From assembly GCA_948474755.1 (NCBI GenBank), contig CAOLHI010000247.1:434001-498000 (forward strand): 64,000 nt of DNA, given 5' to 3'. The position numbers and the translations under genes are program-made. The first letter of the stretch is position 1; each line of letters begins with the position of its first letter. The DNA is from Ctenosaura bakeri. Lineage: Eukaryota > Chordata > Lepidosauria > Squamata > Iguanidae. Shown here piece by piece: positions 44,380 through 56,144 of this stretch. A model generated the notes under the pieces. The model did no database searches. It was not told the origin of the DNA and saw nothing but the letters and a program-made list of their open reading frames with translations.

Positions 44380-44860
44380 TAATCTTCTCTTTTGTTCCTT
44401 CTGAGCTGAGTTGCCCTCCTCACAGGAGCAGAAGAGAGGAAGACAGCAGGACAGAGTGTTATTGTCAGCTATCCTTGTTCCAGAGGGACGCTTTCCTGCT
44501 TGAGGCAGATATGCAGATCCACTCTGATGCCCGAGGTAATCATGGACTGGGTTTGTACTACCAAGGCTAGTGGTCTGCTGAGACTTGGCTTGATGACTGG
44601 ATTCAAGTTTGGTTGTCAAAAGACCTTACCTCCCTGGAATCCTTCCAGATATTGGAGGCTGTCAACATATAAGGAATTCAGTAATAGATCCATTTTAATT
44701 TACTGTGACAATGCAGAGGTAGTCCAAAATGTCAATTTCCAGTCTTCAAAGTCCCCATGAAACTGGTTAGGAGCTTTGCGCTCTCTAGGTTTGCAACATC
44801 TTGGCATTCAACATACTATTTCAGGCTCCCTCTCCCATTCTTAGTCCCAGAGGTTCTTGG
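44380..44860 (+). pseudogene. DIRS/Ngaro-like element: RNase H remnant
   Basis: Broken frames show MQIHSDARGNHGLGLYYQG followed later by ILIYCDNAEVVQNVNFQ, the order and spacing of a DIRS-type RNase H (D-A-x-G-x-x-G-x-G and CDN-x-x-V-V). Stops interrupt it. The frame runs into the solo LTR at 44861. Confidence 0.55.
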
Positions 44861-45805
44861 TGTTACCCCAGAATGTGGGTGCCAGAAGGGCCCACCAGTG
44901 ATTCCAGTACCTCTATTTGAAAGTGGGGAACAATTAGCTCAAAATGGGAAGCCTGTGAGAGGGGGGCAACTTAACAAGATCTTTTCTACCAATGTTTACG
45001 GAGTCACATAGGAAAGAGAGTTAAAATGTAGACAAAAATGTGTTTTATTAACAAGAATCACACAAGCATGCAAAAGCTCAAACACTCACACACTTGCACA
45101 AGGACTAACTGAAGGAAAGGGAGGAAAGTAGGATAGAGGATGGTGAGGGATTCAGGCGATATTTACCAGTCCGGAGAGTGGCAAGGAGAAGCAGCAATGT
45201 GGCTTAGGTAGGCACCTAAGGACAGTTCTTGTTCAGAAATTGGATGGACAGAGTAGTGTTCAAAATGGGCAGCCTGAAATCAGGGATTCTTATACCTGAA
45301 AAATATCTTGTGAGTATGGGTGTGAATCATTCTCCCAGCCAAGTGGACAATGGGAGTTGCAACATCAACAGTGAAGCCCAGACGAAGCTAATGGTCTTAG
45401 TGTTTAAGTGACAAATGGGTAATGGCTGTTGTAATAGCTGAGTATTGTGGAGAGATGGGGAGACAATAGGGAAACATCCAGGTGTTTGGGGTCAGGGTTA
45501 AGACAATCACAATTTGGTGGACATTTCCCATTTAACTCCAAGGTGTCTGGCTCATTAGCATAAGCCTATTGTCTTGAGAATGGCCACATTATTAGCCTGA
45601 CAATGACTTGGTTCCTACCTAAGATGTGGGTGCAGCTGACCTGCCTTGCAATCTCACATACACAATCAGTAATTTGTCTCTTCCAGCATGACCTTTCTAT
45701 CACCTCAGGTATTGTTTATATCAGCGCCAATTAATAGAATGCTAATTAAATAATATATTGCCAATTAAACCATTCAAATTGTGGGGAGTACACAGTGCCC
45801 TAACA
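44861..45805 (-). mobile_element. solo LTR (copy 1)
   Basis: Plus-strand ends are TGTTACCCC and CCCTAACA. The flanks TTGG and CTGG suggest a 4-bp duplication with one change. On the minus strand a TATAAG box near 45,290 precedes AATAAA at 45,044-45,049 by about 240 bp, the U3-R order of an LTR. No internal retroviral region adjoins it. The LTR cuts the DIRS-like element. Confidence 0.7.
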
Positions 45806-46381
45806 CTGGGCACTGGTACCAGTGGTGAGCCCCCATCTTGTGGAATCTTAGGAAGTAGAAGCCAAGTCAGTTTAATTCTTTTTACCCCGTCTACCCACTC
45901 AACTTAGAATAACCTTGAGGCCTTTTGGAGATTTCGACAGGCCAGTGTCACTTGTCAGTATACTCCAGAAGAGGGCACACTAACAGGCAACTGGTCTTGC
46001 ACCTAACACCATACATGGCCATCTAGCAAAACTGTCCTTCAATTCCAATGCTAAGGTTTCGAGCAACACAATTATGGACTTTTAGGGTCTATCAGACTCC
46101 AAAGGTATGGACTAGGAAGTCCCCACCTCACCCCTGATTCCCACCTGCCCATCTCTGGGGCTGTATATCCAGACCTTACTTGCTGTATGATGTTCTCCAT
46201 TTCAGGTGATTTTGCCTTCTCTCTGAGCTTTATTTCCTCCTGTTGCTAGAATGGGAGATCTGCTTCCCCAAATCAATTAGGATGGTTCAGGTTGCGTCCT
46301 CTTCTTGTCTGACCTCCAGTGGTGGAAGATGGACTGACTTTGCATTTGCAGAGGTCCAAGACAGACTTAATGGGTCGTGGT
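45806..46381 (+). pseudogene. DIRS/Ngaro-like element: tyrosine-recombinase region remnant
   Basis: The phrase APNTIHGHLAKLSFNSNA and a following block with LLLLEWEICFP resemble the N-terminal and catalytic-core start of DIRS-type tyrosine recombinases (SxxTIxxYLAxIS and FxVGEL). Frameshifted and interrupted by the hAT at 46382. Assigned from pattern and from position between the RNase H and SGNH pieces. Confidence 0.4.
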
Positions 46382-47274
46382 TAGGGATGGGCCAACCGAA
46401 TCCTCGAATTCTTGGCAGGGATTCGAGATTTGGGAATCCAAATCCCTGTGCCAAAATAGGCAAACCGAATCTTTTGAATCTGACACTCAAAACAGTTTGT
46501 TGGAGACTGGGCCACCTGAAAACCTGGGAGACCAGGACGCCTGAAAACTTGGGAGAACAAGACACCTGAAAATTTGGGAGACTAGACACATAAGGTAGGC
46601 AGGTAGGTGAATTTTTGCCTTCGAGTAATAATGGCCTTTGCTAACAATTTCACAAATTACATCTAGAGTTGTATTCTAAGATATTTAAATTGAACATTTC
46701 ATATTTAAGTTCAGCACTTGACTGGAAGCTACAGGCTTGAGATTTCAAGGACTGCTGAAAGATTCCTTTGCATAGCTCACTTGCAAAGCTGTTTCAGAAA
46801 CAATTCTGGGGTTTCTAGTTTTACAAGGTGTCACAGCCTTCTCTGCCAAAGTGTGCTGGTGCATCATCAAACTACATACTCCAGGATGCCAGAAAGAGCT
46901 ATGCAAAGAAAAGCCAGTTTTGACATGGTTTATCTCTGTACTGTAGTGATCCTGTTTACACAGGCAGGAAAATGTGGGATTAATCCACATTTTCCTGCCT
47001 GTGTACAAAGGGCCTTCATGCCATTTTCAGTCTGGGGAGATCCTGAGGCAAAACTATGACAATTGTCCTGGCCAGATTTCTTCAGAGGTAGGTTTGCTAA
47101 GGCTGAGAGAGTGTGTCCTGTCCAAGATTATCCTTCTTTCCCTTGCTTTTTAAACCCTTTTTTAAAAAAGGATTCAAAAGATTCGAGATTCGTGAGATTC
47201 GTGGATTCCGAGAACCTTCCAGGGATTCAGATCCGGATTCAGATTCAGATAATTCTGGATTTCTCCCATCCCTA
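46382..47274. mobile_element. hAT-like element with inverted repeats TAGGGATGGG / CCCATCCCTA
   Basis: 893 bp with perfect 10-bp terminal inverted repeats and an 8-bp target duplication with one difference (GTCGTGGT 46374-46381, GTCATGGT 47275-47282). Both sub-terminal regions are rich in gaatc/gattc motifs. The middle holds a nested palindrome (46956) and SINE debris (about 47,063-47,125). No transposase frame. Confidence 0.8.
46956..47006. repeat. perfect 51-bp-scale palindrome
   Basis: acacaggcaggaaaatgtgg is mirrored by ccacattttcctgcctgtgt around gattaatc. It is the core of a fold-back MITE nested in the hAT element. Confidence 0.8.
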
Positions 47275-47639
47275 GTCATGGTTTACTCAAGGGATGCCTG
47301 GAGGGACATCTGCCATGAAGAGCCATAAGGGATTACCTAGCATTCCATCCATAGGTGGAGGGGTTTTTGTTTATACTTGCTTCCAGCTAAGTGCACACTC
47401 AGAACCAGTTCAGTAAAGCCCTCAAGATGGTAGTGGTTCTCCTAGGCCTCCCTGCTTCAGTATTTTTCCTCACTTCTTTCCAAATCTGTGCTTCCACAGC
47501 TGCTGCATAGTTTGAGCTGCCTAGTACCTTCACTCAGATTCTTGGTAAGTGGTGGTTTAGGGATAGGGACATTATATCTGTATGGAGACAAACCTCAGGC
47601 TGGCTGCCTTATCCAGGAGTAGGGCACAGCTGCCTTGTC

Positions 47640-47990
47640 ATCTAATTGGTTGTGTTTTTCTTCAGATTCTCCCGTAGCAGTGTCAGCAACTGGGCATGTC
47701 ATTATCTTCTGGGCAGAGAATCATGCAGTCATCTCTCAAAGAGGGTGAAATCTTGGCTTGCATCACATTAATCTGATCAGTGGTGCAGGAGAAGAGGAAT
47801 GCAGTGGAATCTTCTACTTCCACAGCTAGTCAAATTGACAGCATTGATGGGCTGGCTCTAGGCGTTCTGCACTTTGGTGAACCTGACTGGGTCAAGCTGT
47901 TGGGCCTAGAGCTAATTAACATGGTAACAGCTGGTTTTTACCACATTTGGATACTTTTCCCTGGAGTCTGCATCAAGACAATCTCTAGGT
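47640..47990 (+). pseudogene. DIRS/Ngaro-like element: SGNH-hydrolase-like remnant
   Basis: A broken frame gives ATGHVIIFWAENHAVISQRG, NLGLHHINLI and GAGEEECSGIFYF. These resemble the GHSIVFWAA and WxGxRGMRW motifs of the SGNH hydrolase domain carried by vertebrate Ngaro/DIRS elements. At least one stop interrupts it. Same strand as the RNase H piece. Confidence 0.45.
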
Positions 47991-48183
47991 GAATCTGGAT
48001 CAGGGTTTGAATTCTCACTCAGACATGGAGATCCACTGGGTGATCTTGGAGAAGTCACACACTCTCAGCCTCAGAGGGAGCCAAAGGCAAACTCACCTCT
48101 GAACAATTAATGCCAAGAAAACCCCACGATAAGTTCACCTTAGGGTTGCCATAAGTGAGACTTGAAGGCACACAACAGCAACA
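47990..48183 (+). mobile_element. tRNA-derived SINE, head truncated
   Basis: From gtttgaattctcactcag to gcacacaacagcaac. The conserved ccactgggtgatcttgg core is intact. Confidence 0.7.
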
Positions 48184-48811
48184 TATCTGAGTGCAGGGAA
48201 GGGAGGCCAAACTGAGCTGACCAGAACAAGGAGCTCCATAAATGGACAGAAAGCAACTCTGGAGGATGGACTGGGATGGATGGAAGGATGGACTGGGATG
48301 GGTTACCCTGCAGGTCTGGGCAACTGCAGCACTTGTCACACATCAGGCTGCCTTGCCATAACTGGGCAGGGACTGGCAAAGTACTGGCTGGCAAGCTGCC
48401 TGTTATACTCCTGGTTTCTTTCTGTGACTCCTTAGCAGAGACATAGGGTTAAAAAACCAGTTTGCTGTTTGTGATGGGCCAGATTTATTCCATAGCCCTG
48501 GAGTATGGCTTCTCTTTCTACTGCAAGTAGATTTTATTTCCCTTTGCCAGTTTATAGGAGTTAGAAGAATCATACCTCTTATCAGCACTCTCCTTAAGAA
48601 AGTCAGGAAATAGCACAATGCATGTATTATCTTTGGCTTGTCATATATCTCCAAGTTCTCCTGTGCATTGTAGCAAATTAACTGAAGCCTTCAAGTGCTG
48701 GGCAATACACGTGCAAAAACATGATTCATCTGCTAATTGATTAGGGAAAGCTAGAATCTGATATATGAGGCTTAAGTCCTGATATGTGAGGCTTAAATCC
48801 TCAAACAATTT
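48184..48811. other. no feature recognised
   Basis: Includes a short ggatgga repeat near 48,258-48,302. Nothing else identified. Confidence 0.35.
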
Positions 48812-49024
48812 TTTTTTTTGTATGCATTCATGTGGTTTCCGATCTATGGTGAACCTATAATGTGGTTTTCTTGGCAAGATTTGTTCAGAGGGGGTTGCCC
48901 TTGCTTCCTCTGAGGCTGAGAGAATATGACTTAGGTCACCCAGTGGATTTCCATGGCCAAGGAGAATCAAATGCTGGTCTCCAGAATTGTAGTCCAGCAC
49001 TCAAACCACTAGACCATACTGGTT
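48812..49024 (-). mobile_element. tRNA-derived SINE
   Basis: Reverse copy preceded by a T run. gttcagagggggttgccc, cacccagtggatttccatgg and ctcaaaccactagaccatac give body and head. Confidence 0.75.
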
Positions 49025-49059
49025 CTGGCAATTGGCTTTCCATAAATACAGTAGGGCAG

Positions 49060-49923
49060 TGTTACCCTGTTCTCTGGGGGTCCCAGGAGGGGCGCCCAAA
49101 TAACCAAACACAAACACAAGTTGGGGAAATTAACTGGAGCACTCTCTTAAGCTAGTGAGAGGCAGGGTAACTTAGCAGGGATCTTGTAACCCAATGTCTA
49201 CGGGGTCAGGTCAGTCGAGCAGTCAGACAGTTTTAAAAATAGCAAAAATGATATCTTTATTAAAGGACAAACAAACAGTGAAGACACCACAAGCACACAC
49301 AGCTAACTTGAGGAATTAGAAATGGGAATTTCAGGGGAAATGGGTGAGACGACACCTTTTCTCGTAGTCCTGAAGAAACTGAAGATGGTCAGGAAGAAAC
49401 TCAGCATGGAGGCTGAGGGGAACTCGCTGGACAAAATGGCAGCAAGGCTGGATGAAACTCAGGAGCGATCTGATGGGGCGGAATCGGGGAGTTTTTATAG
49501 GGTGAATTGTGCCCACAGGCCATGCCATACTTGGTGAGAACAATGCGAGTTTGGAGCGGAACAAAGCTTTGGGAAAGGTCAAGTTTAACATGATCGGCTT
49601 AGCGCAGATGTAACAATAGTATAGCCAGTATGCAAATAGCTTGGCATTGTCAGACTATCAGCTATAGGCCGGGCGTCTTTGTTTAGAGTCGCGCTTAAGC
49701 AAGAGGTGTCTACATGAGAGGTCCCCGAAGCAACGGAGTGGCTTTGTTCTGCCAGCCTAGGTGGACAATGGAATGTCCAACACATACCAGCTGCGCCTGG
49801 GTACGTGCTTGTCTGGAGGCCTCGCAAACACATGGAGCGGGGTGGCAGAGGAAGGCCAAATGGATTTGATATCAAAATGAGATATCTAGTGCTATCACTG
49901 GGTAGGCCTGAACCGTAGTAACA
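49060..49923 (-). mobile_element. solo LTR (copy 2)
   Basis: Ends are TGTTAC and GTAACA on the plus strand, with 4-bp flanks GCAG on both sides. On the minus strand TATAAAAACT lies at 49,490-49,499 and AATAAA at 49,256-49,261, about 235 bp apart, the same layout as the LTR at 44861. Shared blocks include the region around aatgtctacggggtca. CpG content is higher, so this copy looks younger. Confidence 0.8.
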
Positions 49924-50995
49924 GCAGCTTGTCTTTGCTTTCACAGCAACTCAGTTACGCAGATTGCAGTGATGAGACTGAACTTCCAAAATATTTCCTC
50001 TAGTCTGAATTTTTTTTTAATTAGTATTCTGCAATGATAATATATTCATCTCATTACTTTATAGCATGACTTCTCATTCTGTCTGGCTCCAACCTGAATA
50101 AGTATTGTGATTAAGAGACATCTGGAGATAAGCAAGAGATGTCTTGATACTTTCCAGATAACTAGCCTCTGGTCAGACCTTCTACCACCTCTACTTCATC
50201 TTGCTCCAGCTGTTTCCACTGTTCTTCAGCGACATCAGAAGGAGGGAGGATTGGCTTTTTCTAGGCCAGAGAACTCTATCTTTTTTTTTCCTAATTGTTT
50301 TTTTTTCCCCCCTTAGGAACATTAATTACTAATTAAAATATTTGCCTGATTTCTAATCTAAAATACCAGGACTGAAGTGATAATCAGGGTTAAATAAGAA
50401 GGAGAAAAGGTAAGCTGACAAGAAATGGGTCTGATTAGAATGCTGTCTTGGCTGGAGGAAATTTATATAAACTTTAATTCAGGTTGTACAAGACTCCCTT
50501 AGAATAAGGAACAAGTTAAGCAAAATAGGATGATCATCATGTAAGCTACATGGGTGGTCATTTGCAAAGCAGAAAGAATTCCGTTATATATCAGTCAGCA
50601 TGCAATGAAAGGGGGCTATTCAGAAGGATTTTCAAATTTGCTGTGATTTTGCTTTAATTTCTGATTTTTCCAAATGGTATAACAAGAGCCATGTTTTTAT
50701 TAGAAGAACAAGAATTTCACATTAAGTTTATCAGAAAATGTGGATATATGCCATTTGGCCCCTATTAATTGTTAAGCAATTTATTAATTTGCCCCAGAAA
50801 AGTTAGCTCAGATCTGGGCCCTATGCATGCTTGGAATTGCATTCCTTAGGATTTTTTCCCATGTAGATTGGGCATTGGTTTGCAACCTTAAATGGAAATG
50901 ATTTTGTTTTAACTCAAACATTTCCTTCTATTTTCAAATAATCCTCCAGTGCTACGCTTGACAGGGAGTAAGCCTCACTTAACGTAATGGGGACA
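49924..50995. other. no feature recognised
   Basis: AT-rich; a long T/C run near 50,281-50,315. No coding or repeat signature read. Confidence 0.35.
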
Positions 50996-51231
50996 GCAAG
51001 CATGTGGTAGTGCTTTGAGTGTTGAACTAAGACACTGGAACACCAGGGTTCGAAACCTTGCTTGGCCATGGAAACCCACTGGGGTGACCTTGGGTGAGTC
51101 ACACTCTCTCAGCCTCAGCGGAAGGCAAGAGCAATCCCCCTCTGAACAAATTCTGCCAAGAATACCCCATGATAAGTTTGCCTTACGGTCGCCATAAGTT
51201 AGAAATGACTTGAAAGCACACAACAACACAA
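50996..51231 (+). mobile_element. tRNA-derived SINE, full length
   Basis: cagcaagcatgtggtagtgc head, cagggttcgaaacc B-box, ggtgaccttgggtgagtcac, and a cttgaaagcacacaacaaca tail. One of the best-preserved copies. Confidence 0.8.
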
Positions 51232-51259
51232 AGGGACATATTCTAAAATGCCAATGCTT

Positions 51260-51560
51260 TGCATTGTCATGAGCATCCTTTAATAAGGCTTTCCTTGTAA
51301 CAGCACCTCGAATGTGGAATTCTCTCCCAAAAGAGATCAGTTTGGCTCAACCTCGTCTGAGTTTTTAATGGGTAGCTAAAGTGGTGTTATTTCTGTGACT
51401 TTCAGTCCTTAAAATTATTGGTGGCTGCTCTGACTATTTTCAATAGGTTTTTTGTTTTTAATTTCTGTGATTTTAGAACCATTTTTAAAGAGGAAAAAAT
51501 TTTTGGCTGATTTTGAAATGTGTTTCAGTGATGTATTTAATGTTTCAAATGTTTTTATCC
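51260..51560 (+). mobile_element. 3' end of a CR1/L2-type LINE
   Basis: ggctttccttgtaacagcac, cgaatgtggaattctctccc and agagatcagtttggctc are the conserved 3' region, followed by T-rich tail sequence. Same type as at 38930. Confidence 0.6.
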
Positions 51561-52044
51561 ATTTTATGTCACCCCAGCTCACCACAACACGTGATGGTGG
51601 GATTGTGTGCTCCTGTGAGAGAAAAGGCTATGCTGACAGTAGCAGTGCTCCTGGTAGCATTTTCCATATCAGACAGGCTTTTGCTGAGGAGCCAGACTAA
51701 ATGTGTCAAACAACTACTGGGCAGCAGCAGTGATGGTGGGGTGACACTGGCAGGGGATCTCTCAGAGATAAGAGCAGTAGCATGATTGCTAACATTTGCT
51801 AGTTCTGCACAGAAGGCAAAGGTAAGCCACTCCTGAAGCCTTCTACCTTGAAAATCCTAAAATAAGACAATCCGAAATGAAACAAAAAATCATGCCAGAA
51901 GTTGAAACTTGCAGATTGGAAAGCATTCAACAAGCTGCTTGTGAAGAGGAGAAGACAGGTTTGAGTAGTGCTGTGGCTAGTGATGCAACTGGATTCAAGC
52001 TGAAAGGACTTTCATCTTGACATGCCCCAGTGGTGAAAGGAAAG

Positions 52045-54300
52045 TCCAAAGCTGTGCAGTATATAAGAACACAGAATGTGAGAAACATGAATCGGGGAAG
52101 CAAGACATTGTAAAAGAAGAAATAAAACGTATAAACATTGCAGTACTCAGGATGAGCGAGCTAAAGTAGACAGGAATGGGACATATGGAGTCAGATAATC
52201 ACACAATGTTTTACTCAGGAAATGAAAATCTAAAAAGAAATGGTATGGCTATAATAGTGGGGAGAGATGTAGCAAAAGCGGTCAAGGGATTAATTCAAAG
52301 TGTCTCTGAATAACATCAATAAGACTCCAGAAAACCATATATCAATATAACCATCAATATATCAATAATCAATATAACCATAATCCAAGTTTATGCTCTA
52401 GCTACAGAGTCAGAAGAAGAAGAAACTGAAAGATTCTGTGCTGGAATCCAGGAGGAAATTGATCATACAGGACATCTTGGTAATTGTGGATAATTGGCAC
52501 ACAAAAATAGGAAACATAACAGAACTGAACGTTGTAGGAGAATTTGACCTAGGATCAAGAAATGAAGCAGTGAGCAACTGACTGAATTTTGTGATGCCAA
52601 CAGTTTGTTCATTACAAACACGTTTTTCAAGCAACTAAAGAGGCAACTATATACATGGATATAGAAACCAAATAGACTACATAATCAAAAGCAGAAGATG
52701 CTCCATTACCTCTGCAAAAACAAGACCAGGAGCAGACTGTGATGCAGACCATAAACTGCTGATATCCACACTTAGACTAAAGCTAAAAAAGAACACTAAA
52801 TCAATCATTGTACCAAAATGCAACCTGAAGAACATCCCTTAAAATTCAAAAAATAAGGTAAAAATAGATTTGTGGAACTCTGGACTCAAGCCAGAGAAGA
52901 ATTCAAAAAGACAATGTATCCAGCCAGCTAGAAAGAAATGCTCCATTGAACGATAGATGAAACTCTTCAAGCAGTTAAGGACAAATGAGAAGCAAAGTAA
53001 AAGGGGACAGAAATAGGATCAGAACCCTAAATGCAACTGTTCAGTGATTTGTGTTCAGGGAAAAAGGGAACTAGTATAGCAATCAATACAGAGAAATAGA
53101 AGAACACAACAAAAAGAACAAGAGACCTCCTCCCTAAGATCTGAAAATTCAAAGAGTGGGGATCTCTATGACCTACAGGGGAACATATTACATCACCAAG
53201 TAGAAATAAAAAGACGATGGAAACAATACACTGAAGAACTATATAAAAGAAATGAAAGGCTTTCAGATTCATTCAAGGAAGAACCATTTGAAGATGAATC
53301 CAACATGTTAAAAAATAACATGGAAGCTGAACTCAAAGCACTTAGGAGAAATAAATCATCAGGAACAGATGGCATACCAATAGAACTGTTGCAAGCAACA
53401 GAGACAGAATCCACTCAAATTGTAACTAAAATCTGTCAATAAATATGAAAAGCAAAAGAATGTTCCACACATTGGAAACCCTTAATATACATTCCAATCC
53501 CCAAGAAAGGGGATACCATGGATTGCAGTAACCATAGGACCATTGTATTAATCTCCTATGCAAGCAAAGTGATACTCAGAATTCTGCCCTTCCAAATCCT
53601 AGTCTTCTGATATCTTGACTACAGACTCCATTTCATTAATTACTGAGCCAAGGTATAGGAAATTTGTAACTATCTCAATGTTTTTATTTTCTACTTTAAA
53701 GTTCCATAAATCACCTGTGGCCATTTTTTTGTTTATCTACAAATTATTAATGTTCCTTCTCCCAATTTTCACGCCTCCTTCTCAGAGTCTAACCCAGCTT
53801 TCTGTATGTTATGTTCAGCATATAAATGCAACAGATAATGGTGCTTATTAAGGAACTAGGCAAGATCCTCAAATGTAAAGATGTATCATTGAATACCAAA
53901 GTCAAGATTGTCCACGCCATTTCTTTTCAATTTCTATGTTTGGTTGTGAAAGCTGGGCAGTGAAAAAACTGATAAGAAGAGAATAATCTCATGCTTCTGG
54001 AGAAGATTCTGTGGATATCCTGGACTGCCAAAAAGACAGATGAATGTCTCCTAGACCAAATCAAGCCTAAAGTCTTTGTAGGAGCCAAGATGACTAAACT
54101 GAGACTGTTGTATTTTGGACATATAATGAGAAGATGTGATTCACTAGAAAAGATAACAATGCTTGGCAAGGTCGAAGGCAATAGAAAAAGAGGAACACTG
54201 GATTGCAGATGGATAGACGTGATTAAGAAAACGACAGCCCTAAGTTTGTTAGACTTGAGTGGAGCTGTTGATGACAGATTTGCCATAAGTTGAGGGTGAT
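52045..54300 (+). pseudogene. decayed RTE/BovB-type LINE with internal inversion
   Basis: Broken plus-strand frames give, in order, pieces of an AP endonuclease (NRGKQ-like start, INIAVLRMSELK, MFYSGNENLKRNGMAIIV, then FCDANSLFITNTFFKQ), the start of reverse transcriptase (SSGTDGIPIELLQ-like, then RTIVLISYASKVILRIL), and the C terminus (LRLLYFGHIMRRCDSLEK, GKVEGNRKRG, CRWID). These are characteristic of BovB/RTE LINEs. The reverse-transcriptase core between the second and third groups is missing. Numerous stops make it non-functional. Confidence 0.75.
53597..53848 (-). repeat. inverted segment inside the LINE
   Basis: Read on the minus strand this stretch gives LYAEHNIQKAGLDSEKEA and, farther on, a YLGSVINE-like phrase, i.e. 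the LINE's LFNLYAEYI to FLGSKI region in the opposite direction. The flanking LINE sequence on both sides is in plus orientation and resumes exactly after it (LGKILKCKDVSLNTKVK). Confidence 0.7.
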
Positions 54301-55333
54301 GTGATGGTAGAAAAACAGTCAAGAAAACACAAAAGGCTACTTTTAAAAAATAATTGAATAAGCAGTGAAAAGGAATTCCTTTTAAAAGAATACTATAATA
54401 AGGTATGAAGTACTTTTTAAAAGTAGCTTTCTATACCCTGCTCCCACTTGCTTTGTGTTCTATGGCAGATGCCTAATACATTGGGCTGGTGTGGGGATCT
54501 CTTTAAGGAATGCGTAATGTTGTTCTGTGCTCCACCAGACAGTGAATTATCATGGTAGAGCTGCTAAAGGCAAGCAAATGGCAGAACTGGCAGTGGTGAG
54601 ATGGAGCCTGGCCTGCTGTATTTCAACCATGCCACTGCTCCACAAGGGCACCTGATTTCCTGCATTCCATGTCAATAGTCGGAAACAATGAATGAATTTC
54701 CCGTTCCTGCCTGTGCTTGCTTTAGATTTCCAGAGGGATAACTTATGGTCTCAGACTGTGCCAGGCCACCCAGTCCATATCTGCCTTTTTTCCCAGTAGC
54801 CCTAAAGTTTGTCTGGAAGCTGCTCTGAGTGATGGTTGTGTTCCTCAGGCTAAACTCACATCTAAGGTTATATCATTAAAGAAGCATCTTTGATATCTAT
54901 TGGAATTAACAGGCAGTTGATGCATGGCAAGGTAGGAGCACTTCCCTTGTTCACAAAATTCCTCGGCATATAAACCCTATTTGGGAAGGTCATGAGTTGT
55001 GACAATATGCAGATGGGATTCGTGGAGATTCTGATTTCACCGTCAGAACATGTGAGCTGGTGCTCCGACTTTTGAGAGCTAAAGGAGGTAGACAATGTTT
55101 AGACCTTTGCAATGCTGTGCCCAAGAAGGGTCATTATCTATTGTGTGCAGCAGTTCAGATAAGCAATGTTGTGACTGCACTGATGATTTGTAATTTGCAA
55201 TTTGTGGAAGTGAAATCTGGCTAAGCATAAATGGTTTGGCAACTACTTTAGACTTCTCCTCAAACATGTTTACCCAGACAGGCAACTGCTATTGTTTTCT
55301 CTAAAGACCCTCCCTCAGTTTGGTCCTGTGTAT
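54301..55333. other. no feature recognised
   Basis: No transposon ends or splice-supported exon seen. Confidence 0.35.
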
Positions 55334-55341
55334 CTCTAGTC

Positions 55342-56136
55342 CGGTGGTGTCGAACTCAGTTTCATCTTGGGCCGCATCAGCATTATGGTTGTCCTCAAAG
55401 AGCTGGTTATACCTGTAAGACTATGTAACTGTATGTACTCTTTTATTATTTTAAATAATCACCTCTGCATTCAAGTATTACTGGTTTTAGTAATAACTAG
55501 CTTTGAAACTAGAAGTCTCAGAAAAATAATGGCGAGTGGATATTCAAGTGTACAACTATTGCACAACTCATTGAAAAATGAGTTTTAAAAACAGTTATTT
55601 TTTAATCATCAGACAAATATTACCAAGCACTGTTTGTTACAATAACTCTGATTAACTTTTTGATCCCAGTTGAAACCCTCTCTGTGCCTCTTTAAGCCCC
55701 CAGATCCTCTCTGTGCCTCTTTTTGCCCCCCTCCCCTGTGGCTTTTTCTGCCTCCCTGCCCCTCTCTGACCTGGTGAGCCCAATCCCCACATAGCAGACA
55801 CCTGGCTACCAGTATTCTGAACAGGGGCCCAGCAGCCAGAATCTATTTCTACTTCTGACTGCTCCTCTGTCCAGCTCTCATGAGCCACACAGAGTGTTGC
55901 CAAGGTAACCCACAGCAATGCTCTGATGGTGAGACTTGGGCAGAGGAGCAGTCAGAAGTAGAAGCAGATTGCGAGTGCTGGCTGCTGGGCTCCTCTTCAG
56001 CAGCCAGGGGCCCATAATGTGGGGATCAGGCTCACCAGGTGGGGGGAGTGCCACAGGTGCAGGAGAGGTGTGAGGGCCACATAAAATTGCCTAGCGGGCC
56101 AGATTTGGCCCATGGACCTTGCGTTTGACACATAGG
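55342..56136. mobile_element. hAT-like MITE with internal inverted repeat
   Basis: The left end is CGGTGGTGTCGAACTC and the right end gtttgacacatagg. The 8-bp target duplication has one change (CTCTAGTC 55334-55341, CTCTGGTC 56137-56144). Inside, caggggcccagcagccag and tacttctgactgctcctctg are mirrored by cagaggagcagtcagaagta and ggctgctgggctcc, giving a large imperfect hairpin centred near 55,890. Confidence 0.8.
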
Positions 56137-56144
56137 CTCTGGTC

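Noticed and set aside
44861..49923. One provirus with two LTRs
   Set aside because: Each LTR has its own distinct 4-bp flanking duplication and the intervening DNA is DIRS/hAT material.
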